NCBI RefSeq assembly: GCF_963666145.1
Contig: NZ_OY762614.1
Coordinates: 3,090,501 to 3,154,500, forward strand
Origin: an uncultured Desulfobacter sp.
Lineage (GTDB): Bacteria; Desulfobacterota; Desulfobacteria; Desulfobacterales; Desulfobacteraceae
Reading direction: 5' to 3'
DNA: 64,000 nt
Positions 17,471 to 25,242 of this stretch are shown in pieces. Under the pieces are notes generated by a model, which saw only the letters and a list, made by a program, of their open reading frames with translations, was not told the DNA's origin and ran no database searches. Within the stretch, counting starts at the first letter, position 1. Each line of letters opens with the position of its first letter. The translations under genes and the position numbers were made by a program.

Positions 17471-17487
17471 ATGCAATAAATTTGCAT
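17471..17487. promoter_or_regulatory. Candidate Zur box upstream of znuA
   Basis: A perfect inverted repeat ATGCAA-TAAAT-TTGCAT lies 65 bp before the znuA start, flanked by further TGCAAA/TTTGCA symmetry. A Fur-family regulator gene (20124-20561) closes the same operon, so this is a probable zinc-responsive operator. No experimentally defined Zur motif for this lineage was compared. Confidence 0.6.
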
Positions 17488-17551
17488 GTAGGTGTTATTC
17501 ATGATTCACATCCAATGTGACGATATCAAATCCATTTAACAGAGGGCTGAA

Positions 17552-18481
17552 ATGAAAAAGCTTAGTATATTTTTTATTGTTATTTCAATGGTTGTTGTTG
17601 CTTGCGGGCAGGCTATGGCACAAACGCCGGTCTCCGTGTTTGTCAGTATCGTACCCCAGCAATATTTTGTGCAACAAATTGGCAAAGATAAAGTGGATGT
17701 TTCCGTGATGGTCCAGCCAGGCGCAAGTCCGGCCACATATGAGCCAAAACCCATGCAGATGGCAAAATTATCCAACGCCCGTCTCTATTTTTCCATTGGG
17801 GTGCCCTTTGAAACCTTTTGGCTGGACAAAATTGCATCTGCCAATCCGGACATGACAATTATCCACACAGACCAAGGCATCGAAAAGCTGCCCATGGCTG
17901 TGCACCACCACGAGGACGAACACCCGGCCGATCATCATGATGAGTCGGCTATGTCAGAAGACGATCATGACGACGAAGATGATCATGGCCATGGCGGACT
18001 GGACCCCCATATCTGGCTCTCCCCAAAAATGGTAAAAATCCAGGCCGGGCACATCCTGGACGCCCTGTCCGCCGAAGATCCTGAAAACAAAGATTTTTAT
18101 ACGGAGAATTGTAATGCCTTTATTAAGAAGATTGATGCCCTGGATCAGGATCTGGGCCGAATGTTAAAACACAACGCGGGCATGCAATTTATGGTGTTTC
18201 ATCCGTCGTGGGGGTATTTTGCCCGGGACTACAATTTGAAAATGATCCCCATTGAAATAGAAGGCAAGGATCCCAAACCTGCCAAACTGCAGGCGTTGAT
18301 CGCCCATGCCAGAAACGAAGGTATCAAGGTGATTTTTGTCCAGCCCCAGTTTTCAACGAAAAGTGCTCAACTTGTGGCCGGTGAGATTAACGGGCAGGTT
18401 ATACCGGCTGACCCCCTGGCCCTGGACTGGTTGGGCAATATGAAAAAAGTGGCAGAACAGTTTAAGGAGGTTCTCAAATAG
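17552..18481 (+). CDS. znuA: Zinc ABC transporter substrate-binding protein
   Basis: This 309-residue cluster A-I binding protein has a signal peptide (~1-24). It has a long His/Asp-rich loop around residues 113-150 (HHHEDEHPADHH and further HDDEDDHGHGG), followed by GLDPHIWLSP and the later FHPSWGYFARDY histidine, giving the metal-coordinating set of ZnuA proteins. It delivers Zn2+ to the ZnuBC importer. The His-rich loop favours zinc over manganese. A candidate Zur box lies upstream. AAGGAGG at its 3' end is the RBS for the ATPase gene. Confidence 0.93.
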   Translation: MKKLSIFFIVISMVVVACGQAMAQTPVSVFVSIVPQQYFVQQIGKDKVDVSVMVQPGASPATYEPKPMQMAKLSNARLYFSIGVPFETFWLDKIASANPDMTIIHTDQGIEKLPMAVHHHEDEHPADHHDESAMSEDDHDDEDDHGHGGLDPHIWLSPKMVKIQAGHILDALSAEDPENKDFYTENCNAFIKKIDALDQDLGRMLKHNAGMQFMVFHPSWGYFARDYNLKMIPIEIEGKDPKPAKLQALIAHARNEGIKVIFVQPQFSTKSAQLVAGEINGQVIPADPLALDWLGNMKKVAEQFKEVLK

Positions 18482-18519
18482 TCGAGATTTTAGAAAAAAA
18501 CCTGGTTACAGTTGAAAAT

Positions 18520-19290
18520 GTGGATTTTTCCTATAATGGAGAAGCGATTCTTTCCAACATTAATCTGACCATTCGGGAACATGACTTTATTGGCGTTATC
18601 GGACCCAACGGCGGTGGAAAATCCACCCTGCTGCGGTTGATCCTGGGGCTTCTTAAACCCGATAGAGGTAAAATTCGGGTGCTGGGAGACCGCCCCGGAA
18701 AAAATACCCAGGCCCTGGGATATGTGCCCCAGAATGTCCATATCAACGGGCATTTTCCCATTACGGCCCTGGATGTGGTGCTCATGGGATGCCTGGGAAG
18801 AGGCGGGCGTTTTGGACAGGCCAGGCGGACCCGAAAAGAGTGTGAAAAAGATGGGTTGGTCACCTTGGAGCGACTGGGTATGGGCAGATACGCCCGTAAA
18901 AAAATCGGGGAACTGTCCGGCGGGCAGCGCCAGCGGGTATTCATTGCCCGGTCTTTGATGAGCCAGCCCCGCCTGTTGTTTCTTGATGAACCGACTGCCA
19001 GCATTGATTCAAGGGGCCAGGAAGAGTTTTTAACCTTGCTTGAAATCCTGAATAAGGATGTTGCCATTGTGGTGGTCACCCATGATCTGTTTGCCGTGTC
19101 CCGATATGTTAAATCCGTGGCCTGTGTCAATCACGGGCTGCATTATCACTCCCAGGAGGAGATTAAAGGGCAGATGCTTGAAACCATGTATGAATGCTCG
19201 GTGGAAGATACATGCCGGATGCAGGTGCTAAGCCAGGTCCTTCCCGGGACAAGCGCTGTCAATAAAGGGGGTGCAGATGGAAATCCTTAA
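18520..19290 (+). CDS. znuC: Zinc ABC transporter ATP-binding protein
   Basis: This ABC ATPase has Walker A GPNGGGKST, signature LSGGQRQR and Walker B LLFLDEPTA. The first canonical start (GTG, 18520) cuts into the conserved VENVDFSYNG beginning. The coding frame continues upstream to the znuA stop, where AAGGAGG (18464-18470) sits 7 nt from an ATA codon at 18478. True translation may therefore begin at that unusual codon and give 270 residues. It energises zinc import with ZnuB, encoded next with a 14-bp overlap. Confidence 0.92.
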   Translation: MDFSYNGEAILSNINLTIREHDFIGVIGPNGGGKSTLLRLILGLLKPDRGKIRVLGDRPGKNTQALGYVPQNVHINGHFPITALDVVLMGCLGRGGRFGQARRTRKECEKDGLVTLERLGMGRYARKKIGELSGGQRQRVFIARSLMSQPRLLFLDEPTASIDSRGQEEFLTLLEILNKDVAIVVVTHDLFAVSRYVKSVACVNHGLHYHSQEEIKGQMLETMYECSVEDTCRMQVLSQVLPGTSAVNKGGADGNP

Positions 19291-20119
19291 ATACGAATTT
19301 ATGCGTCATGCCCTGGCCGCAGGGCTTTTGACCAGCATCATCTGCGGCATCATGGGCACCCTGGTGGTGGTGAACCGAATTGTGTTTTTATCCGGCGGCA
19401 TTGCCCACGCCGCCTATGGCGGGATCGGCATGGCATTTTATTTCAACTGGCCGGTGATTCCGTCCACCATGGGGTTTTCCCTGGGTGCCTCCCTGGTCAT
19501 GGCTGCCGTGACCCTGAACAACAGGGAACGGGCTGATACGGTGATCGGGGTCATCTGGGCTGTGGGTATGGCCTTCGGTATTATTCTGGTGGATTTGACC
19601 CCGGGGTATAATGTGGATTTGATGAGTTATCTTTTCGGCAGCATTCTCACCGTGCCCGGATCAGATCTGGTTATCATGGGTATTATCGGCACCTTGATTT
19701 TGTTTCTGGTCATCTTTTTCTATAAGGAGCTGATGGCGGTTTCCTACGACGAAGAATTTGCGGGGTTGCGGGGACTTCCGGTGCGCGGGATTTATTTTTC
19801 CCTGATTGCCATGCTTGGGCTTACCGTGGTCATGGTGATTCAGGTGGTGGGCCTGATCATGGTGATTGCCCTGCTCACCATCCCGCCGTTTATGGTGGAA
19901 AAACATGCCAGGTCCTTAGGGACCATGATGGTCGGTTCAAGCTTGCTGGGCGCCTGTTTCACCATGGCGGGGCTTTACCTGTCATATCGGTTTGACCTGA
20001 CCTCCGGGGCTGCCATTATCATGGTGGCCGGCACCGTATTTCTGGTCTCGCTGGGTATGGAAACGCTCTGGAGTCTGATGCGCAGACCGGTTCCGCATCC
20101 CGTAAATATAAAAAGGTAA
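19277..20119 (+). CDS. znuB: Zinc ABC transporter permease
   Basis: The ATG at 19277 follows AAAGGGGG by 5 bp and is preferred over the GTG at 19271. The 280-residue product has 8-9 membrane segments and the ABC-3 family signature (IVFLSGGIAHAAYGGIG and VVMVIQVVGLIMVIALLTIPP). It forms the channel of the zinc importer with ZnuC. It overlaps znuC and is followed within 5 bp by the Fur-family gene, giving one znuACB-zur transcript. Confidence 0.93.
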   Translation: MEILKYEFMRHALAAGLLTSIICGIMGTLVVVNRIVFLSGGIAHAAYGGIGMAFYFNWPVIPSTMGFSLGASLVMAAVTLNNRERADTVIGVIWAVGMAFGIILVDLTPGYNVDLMSYLFGSILTVPGSDLVIMGIIGTLILFLVIFFYKELMAVSYDEEFAGLRGLPVRGIYFSLIAMLGLTVVMVIQVVGLIMVIALLTIPPFMVEKHARSLGTMMVGSSLLGACFTMAGLYLSYRFDLTSGAAIIMVAGTVFLVSLGMETLWSLMRRPVPHPVNIKR

Positions 20120-20123
20120 GATC

Positions 20124-20561
20124 ATGTGCCTTCACTGTAATTACAAAAAACTGCTTGAAGATGCGGGCTTGGCATCCACCCCCAACCGGCTGCGGGTACT
20201 GGAAGTGATCGGCGGTAATAATTTCCCTTTGTCTGCGGCAGATATCCACGAAACCCTTGAAAGATCTGACCACATCAACCGGGTGACCGTATACCGTATT
20301 CTGGATCTGCTGGTGGAAAAACAGATTGTGGACCGCATCGCCACGGGTGGCCGGGCGGCCTACTACGGTATGGCCCCCAATGCCCAGCACCCGCCCCACC
20401 CCCATTTTTACTGCACCCAATGCGGACGTATGGACTGCCTGACACCCGAAACCGTGAATATTGATTTCCACACCTTTGAAAATACCTTCCCGGGCCGTAT
20501 AGATAAGTTTGAGTTGCGCCTTGATGGCATTTGCAGAAATTGCCTTAAAAAGAAGGAGTAG
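20124..20561 (+). CDS. zur: Zinc-responsive Fur-family regulator
   Basis: This 145-residue Fur-family protein has a winged helix (~1-80, NRVTVYRILDLLVEKQIV) and a dimerisation domain with the metal-site pattern HPPHPHFYCTQCG and a second Cys pair GICRNCLKKKE, forming the structural Zn(Cys)4 site. Its place at the end of the zinc importer operon identifies it as Zur rather than ferric Fur. It should repress the operon through the palindrome at 17471-17487 when zinc is plentiful. Confidence 0.9.
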   Translation: MCLHCNYKKLLEDAGLASTPNRLRVLEVIGGNNFPLSAADIHETLERSDHINRVTVYRILDLLVEKQIVDRIATGGRAAYYGMAPNAQHPPHPHFYCTQCGRMDCLTPETVNIDFHTFENTFPGRIDKFELRLDGICRNCLKKKE

Positions 20562-20683
20562 TTTTTATTCACGAAAAGGTTGTCGTCCATGCAAAGATCC
20601 ATAGAAACGGCAAAACAAATTAACTATTAAATAATTCAAACATTTGTTATTAATATTTAGACGAAGAACAGAAACCGCGTGTG

Positions 20684-20782
20684 ATGCCCAAGAAAGATTG
20701 GGCCGGTAAGCGTTTTTGGTTGTTAGAACATGAAATAACAGGCACCATTGACACCCTGAGTAAAATCAAACGTATTAAATAG
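20684..20782 (+). CDS. Possible 32-residue ORF
   Basis: A small open frame (start MPKKDWAGK, rich in Lys, ending IKRIK) lies in the 230-bp gap between zur and the kinase-like gene and ends 9 bp before it, in the same frame. It has no good RBS. It may be a real small protein, a decayed 5' part of the downstream gene, or chance. Confidence 0.25.
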   Translation: MPKKDWAGKRFWLLEHEITGTIDTLSKIKRIK

Positions 20783-20791
20783 AAAAAGAAA

Positions 20792-21307
20792 TTGAAATCT
20801 CAACACCCCAGCATCGCATTGATAGGTATGCCGGCTGTTGGTAAAAGCACCGTAGGCGTGCTTTTGGCAAAGCAGCTAGGATACGGTTTTCTGGATACGG
20901 ATATTGTGATCCAGACAAAGGAAAATATGAGTCTTGCCCGGATCATTGAGAAAAAGGGGCTTGGGGGATTTCTGGATATCGAGGCCGGGCATCTGCTCAA
21001 CATAGACGGCCACCGTCAGGTCATTTCCACCGGCGGTTCCGTCATCTACCGGGAACAGGCCATGCGTCATTTAAGAGATATTGCCGTGGTCGTTTATCTG
21101 CATGCAGACCTGCCCACCCTGTTGACCCGGTTGTCCGATATTCAAGCCCGGGGCGTTGCCATTGACCCGAGCAGCAGCATTGAATCGCTTTACGAAGAAA
21201 GAGCGCCTTTGTACGATAAATTCTGCGATATCAAAATTGAGTGCCGTCAAAATCAGCCCGGGCAGGTGGCTGCAGACATTTCAACGGCCCTGGCAGATTA
21301 TGTATAG
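20792..21307 (+). CDS. Shikimate kinase-like P-loop kinase
   Basis: This 171-residue protein has the shikimate-kinase fold: P-loop GMPAVGKST, the DTD motif in FLDTDIVIQ, and the lid and C-terminal helices. Two substrate-binding features deviate. The arginine of the usual FRxxE is Leu here (GGFLDIEAG), and the GGG of the shikimate loop is GGS. It is therefore probably not a normal AroK and may phosphorylate another small alcohol. It starts with TTG. No aromatic pathway gene is adjacent. Confidence 0.75.
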   Translation: MKSQHPSIALIGMPAVGKSTVGVLLAKQLGYGFLDTDIVIQTKENMSLARIIEKKGLGGFLDIEAGHLLNIDGHRQVISTGGSVIYREQAMRHLRDIAVVVYLHADLPTLLTRLSDIQARGVAIDPSSSIESLYEERAPLYDKFCDIKIECRQNQPGQVAADISTALADYV

Positions 21308-21396
21308 CCCTGGCTCAATTCACAGCAAAGAATGAAATGAATGAAGCAAGTGATTGAAGTTTTAGAGTAACACCGTTATCCCAAAGGCATCACAAC

Positions 21397-22314
21397 ATGG
21401 ACGAAATGCTGACCACGCGCCAGGTGGCAAAATATCTTAATGTAAACGAGAAAATGATCTACGCCCTGATTGCTGAAAAGGGTCTGCCGGCCTCTAAGGT
21501 AACAGGCAAATGGCTGTTCCCCCTTGACCTTGTGCGTCAGTGGGTTGAGAACGGGACCCAGAATTTTCCCGAACAGGCAAAGCTGCCGCCCTATCACGGA
21601 CTGGTGCTTATCTGCGGGGCCGATGATCCGCTGCTTGAGACCCTGGTCAATACATTTAACTTGAAACACAGTGAACACATGGCCTTGTCCGGACAGGCCG
21701 ACAGTCTGGGCGGGCTCAAGGCCCTGAGAAATAATTTATGCCACATTGCCGGTTACCGGTCGGCGGATGAAAGCTGCGATACCGGCGCGCCGATCATGGA
21801 TAAAGAGATCGCCCAAACTCTGGCGGTGGTCAATCTGTGCCAGCGGGAGCAGGGTCTGATTGTTCAAAAGAACAATCCCCTGGGGATTTCATCGGTAAAA
21901 GATCTCTCTCAAGCGGGGGTGACCATGGTCAATCGCCGTCTGGGCACCGGGGCGCGTCAGCTTCTAGACCGGGAATTAAAACAGCTGGGGATTGCTGGTG
22001 AATCCATTAACGGGTATGAGAACTGTGTCTCCCGGCATATGGATGCGGGCCTGGCCATACTCAATGGCCGCGCCCAAGCCGCCCCGGGCATCAGATCCGT
22101 GGCCAATCTTTTGGGATTGGATTTCATTTCCCTGTGCTGGGAGCGGTTTGACCTTCTTGTAAATAAAGACAGCTTTTTTGACCAGGGCATTCAATTGTTT
22201 CTGGCCATGCTCAAAGGCAAGGTGATCCAAAGAACAGTCGATGAACTGGGCGGATACGACCTCTCCATGACTGGAAAAATGGTCTATCCTGAAATCGGCA
22301 CTGATGATACGTAA
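21397..22314 (+). CDS. Excisionase-type HTH plus PBP-like ligand domain regulator
   Basis: This 305-residue protein joins an N-terminal MerR/excisionase helix-turn-helix (~3-55, LTTRQVAKYLNVNEKMIYALI and KWLFPLDLVRQWV) to a periplasmic-binding-protein-like domain (~65-295, PBP_like/MopR type). Such proteins act as one-component regulators that sense a ligand, often molybdate or a related oxyanion or a cofactor precursor, in the cytoplasm. No target operon is obvious next to it; the neighbours are a kinase-like gene and a secreted phosphatase. The start at 21397 lacks a strong RBS but the HTH begins there. Confidence 0.82.
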   Translation: MDEMLTTRQVAKYLNVNEKMIYALIAEKGLPASKVTGKWLFPLDLVRQWVENGTQNFPEQAKLPPYHGLVLICGADDPLLETLVNTFNLKHSEHMALSGQADSLGGLKALRNNLCHIAGYRSADESCDTGAPIMDKEIAQTLAVVNLCQREQGLIVQKNNPLGISSVKDLSQAGVTMVNRRLGTGARQLLDRELKQLGIAGESINGYENCVSRHMDAGLAILNGRAQAAPGIRSVANLLGLDFISLCWERFDLLVNKDSFFDQGIQLFLAMLKGKVIQRTVDELGGYDLSMTGKMVYPEIGTDDT

Positions 22315-22762
22315 TTATCTGGATTGCGCCTGACCATCCTTCCATCTCTATGCCCGCAATGCCTGGGTTTCACAACCTTTAGTGAAATTATGGGCCTTTT
22401 AAAGCCTTTTTTTGCACAGCTCTTTTAATTTGTTCTGTGCATATGTGCCGAGTCTTCTCCATCCAATGTTCTTTTCCTGCGACTGTTTAATTGGTCGTTA
22501 CTCCTAAAATTTTTTAGCATTCTATAACCGCCTGCCAAGGGCCGACGTTAAGGGAAGCGAAAACATAATCTTTATTTAATTTTTCAGTAATCCTTCGCTA
22601 ATACGAAATCTATAGTTTTGATCCGTTATCCCGGCAGGGAGACAGAAGTAGCCCCTTTAACAATGAGTTCAATTATCCAAAAGGTTCAAAATGTAAAAGA
22701 AACGTGTTGCGGATTTCCCGCACATCGCAACGGAGTTGTTAACAAAAGGAGGAAAAGAGGAA
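22315..22762. other. Intergenic region before the metallophosphatase
   Basis: About 450 bp with no supported gene. It contains a possible hairpin followed by seven T (around 22392-22413), a GCACAG/CTGTGC repeat at 22414-22440, and a CG-rich hairpin (TGCGG/CCGCA) near 22708-22722 in the leader of the next gene. These suggest a terminator and a structured 5' UTR, but no known riboswitch pattern is seen. Confidence 0.5.
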
Positions 22763-23818
22763 ATGATAGTTGCCGGTAAAATAAAGAACTTGCTGGGAAT
22801 GCTTATGCTGGTTTTATTTATTCTCAGTATCGGCTCCATGGCCCAGGCCAAGGGGAAGCGGTTGTTAAGATTTAATGACGACAAAAGTTTTAAAATTGTT
22901 CAGTTTACGGACACCCAGGACGACGAAGAGATTGACCCCCGGACGGTCCAGCTTATCGAGGCCGTATTGGATGCCGAAAAACCGGACCTGGTTGTCTTCA
23001 CCGGTGATAATATCGCCGGTGGCTGTGAGACGGCTGAAGATGTTAAAACCGCCATTAATAACTTTGCCCAGCCTGTTAATGACCGGGAAATTCCTTGGCT
23101 GATCACATTCGGTAACCATGATGAAGATTCTACCGATGCCACCGGAGTTGATAAAGCGGACCAGCTCAAAATTTACATGTCATACGAGTACAATATTAAT
23201 AAAGTCGGGCCAAAAGATGTGGACGGAACCGGCAACATGTTTACGTTCATATTGAGCTCAAAAAAATATTTACCTGTTTTCACCATCTGGGCCCTTGATT
23301 CCGGTAAATATGCACCGGATGAAATAGCCGGTCAGTCTTTGGACGAATATCCCGGATGGGACTGGATTAAAAATAACCAGATTGCATGGTACGTGAATGC
23401 CTCCAAGGCAATTGAAAGAAAACTGCACGGTACGGTTCCTGGGTTCATGTTTTTCCATATCCCCCTCTGGGAGTTTGACACCATGTGGAATATGAAAGAC
23501 ACCGTTGACCACGAGATTGTTGGTGAAAAAAATGAGAGTGTCTGTCCGGGGCCGTTTAACAGCGGGCTCTTTGCTGCGTTACTTGAACGCGGAGATGTAA
23601 AAGGTGTGTTCGTTGGTCACGATCATGTAAACTCCTATATTGGAAACTATTACGGCATCTATCTCGGCTATGCCGGCAACACCGGATTCGGCACCTACGG
23701 ACTCAGTGGGGATGAGCGGGACAGGCTTCGGGGTGCCCGTGTATTTGAGCTCAACGAAGATGATCCGGAAAATTTTACTACCCGTATGGTATTTGCCACA
23801 GATTACGGCATTCAATAG
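22763..23818 (+). CDS. Secreted calcineurin-like metallophosphatase
   Basis: The start at 22763 is preferred because AAAGGAGG precedes it; an earlier ATG at 22736 overlaps that RBS. The 351-residue product has a signal peptide (ending MAQA) and the metallophosphoesterase motifs in order: DTQDDEE (a variant of the first DxH block), FTGDNIAGG, FGNHDED, FFHIPLWE and VGHDHVN. It resembles the purple-acid-phosphatase-like/DevR-type MPP families and should hydrolyse a phosphoester in the periplasm. The first block has Asp-Thr-Gln where DxH is usual, a common variant in this subgroup. The substrate is unknown. Confidence 0.88.
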   Translation: MIVAGKIKNLLGMLMLVLFILSIGSMAQAKGKRLLRFNDDKSFKIVQFTDTQDDEEIDPRTVQLIEAVLDAEKPDLVVFTGDNIAGGCETAEDVKTAINNFAQPVNDREIPWLITFGNHDEDSTDATGVDKADQLKIYMSYEYNINKVGPKDVDGTGNMFTFILSSKKYLPVFTIWALDSGKYAPDEIAGQSLDEYPGWDWIKNNQIAWYVNASKAIERKLHGTVPGFMFFHIPLWEFDTMWNMKDTVDHEIVGEKNESVCPGPFNSGLFAALLERGDVKGVFVGHDHVNSYIGNYYGIYLGYAGNTGFGTYGLSGDERDRLRGARVFELNEDDPENFTTRMVFATDYGIQ

Positions 23819-23869
23819 CCATCAAAGAAATTGATCCTACCATTTTAGATGGAAAATTTTCGGGTCCAT

Positions 23870-23906
23870 TCCCGACCACTGGGTAAACGCCTCCCAGTGG
23901 TCGGGA
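23870..23906. terminator. Hairpin between convergent genes
   Basis: A perfect 14-bp stem (TCCCGACCACTGGG and complement) with a 9-nt loop separates the convergent metallophosphatase and ydgA-like genes. There is no T-run on either side, so it may act as a structure-dependent terminator or mRNA stabiliser. Confidence 0.6.
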
Positions 23907-23910
23907 GCAC

Positions 23911-25242
23911 TTATTGTGTCAGTACCACCTGGTTTCCATTGAGAAACAGTTTTTCTTGCTTGATGTGCATATCAAGGGATAACCCTTCGTCTTTAACAAC
24001 GAACAACCCGGTGGCCATTCCAGGGAACAGCGGTCGGGTCAGCGTAGGGATTCCGCCGCCTAAAGCATAGGGCAGACTCAGTTGGGCATCCAAGTTTAAA
24101 AATGAAAAAATCATATCCGGTTGCAAGGCAAAAGCCAAAATATTAGAGGGGTCCAAATCTTTTGTTAAACTAAGATCCAGGTTTCCGGTTAGTTTTCCCT
24201 CGGGCAGCGCGATATTCAGGCCTGTGAGTTCTATACCCAGATCCTTTTTAAGCAGGTCTTTTAATACCGACATGAGCTGGGGCGTGTTCCGGGTCATTGA
24301 TTCCTTTAAAATATTTTGGAAATCACCGGGATTACTGCCTGTGCTTTCAAACTGTTGACCTGCCTGGGTCATCACTTTTGAATACAGAATGATGCCCTGT
24401 TCCAAGGCTGCCGTATCAATTTGTTTGAACTTAAGGGTGGCTGCCCAGTCGGATAAAGGCGTGCCGCCCAGTTCGATGCGGTCCATGTGAAAATCCATGG
24501 TCATTGTCATGGTTTTTTTATCTTCGGATGCCCGTGTTTCAAAGTTTGTGGTGAATCCTGAAAGATTCAGGGGATCTGATCTGCCGTCATTGATTTTCAA
24601 CTGATCCAGTGAGACGGTATTTTTGCCGGCCCAGAGCATGTCTGTGAGCTGGTACAGATCCGAAGTGAACGTCACCGGGCCCATGACCACTTCATTGCCC
24701 TGGGATAAGCCCTCCCATTTGCATTTTGCGTCCATGGTCTTGAAATTTTTTCCCATGGATATATTAAGACTCAAGGAATTGAAATCTATTGTTTTTCCCT
24801 TGTCTTCGATGGAAAAGGCGTTCATCTGTAACGTGGAAGTCATGGTGCCTGCAATGGAAAACCGCGTCTGAATGGACAACGGATCTTTGCCGTTTAAACG
24901 GGTGTTCATCCATTCCATGTACCAGGTATTTTCCTGAAGGTCTGTGTGGGCAGTCACACTAAAAAATCCGTGCGTTCCTTGGGTCTCCAGAACCAGCTGT
25001 TTTGTCTCGCTGGCCGAAAACCCCTGGGGATTTGCAATGCGCCACTTTACACGTGAAGAATACAGCCCCCGGTCATAGTCAAGAATTTCGATTTTAAGAT
25101 TTGTACCGGCCTTGGCGGATTTATTGTTATTTTCCGCCACAGCCGATTTAATCGTACGTTCCATGATGATGCCATTGGCAATGGGCAGCCCTGCGGCACA
25201 GACCACGACCAGACAAATTAAAACGATCAACAATTTTTTCAT
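23911..25242 (-). CDS. YdgA/DUF945-family exported protein
   Basis: This 443-residue protein has an N-terminal signal anchor (~1-25) and the DUF945 pattern (YDRGLYSSRVKWRI, then long amphipathic beta-strand repeats), with the QPDMIFSFLNLDAQLSLP segment near the C-terminus. The family is periplasmic or inner-membrane anchored and related to AsmA-like lipid-bridge proteins by its repeated strands; its role is not settled. Its start overlaps the recD2 stop by 4 bp, so it is the last gene of the lon-rlpA-gmhB-recD2 run. Confidence 0.85.
   Translation of the reverse strand: MKKLLIVLICLVVVCAAGLPIANGIIMERTIKSAVAENNNKSAKAGTNLKIEILDYDRGLYSSRVKWRIANPQGFSASETKQLVLETQGTHGFFSVTAHTDLQENTWYMEWMNTRLNGKDPLSIQTRFSIAGTMTSTLQMNAFSIEDKGKTIDFNSLSLNISMGKNFKTMDAKCKWEGLSQGNEVVMGPVTFTSDLYQLTDMLWAGKNTVSLDQLKINDGRSDPLNLSGFTTNFETRASEDKKTMTMTMDFHMDRIELGGTPLSDWAATLKFKQIDTAALEQGIILYSKVMTQAGQQFESTGSNPGDFQNILKESMTRNTPQLMSVLKDLLKKDLGIELTGLNIALPEGKLTGNLDLSLTKDLDPSNILAFALQPDMIFSFLNLDAQLSLPYALGGGIPTLTRPLFPGMATGLFVVKDEGLSLDMHIKQEKLFLNGNQVVLTQ

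Noticed and set aside
22315..22762. A c-di-GMP or metal riboswitch before the metallophosphatase
   Set aside because: Hairpins exist but no known consensus could be matched by reading.
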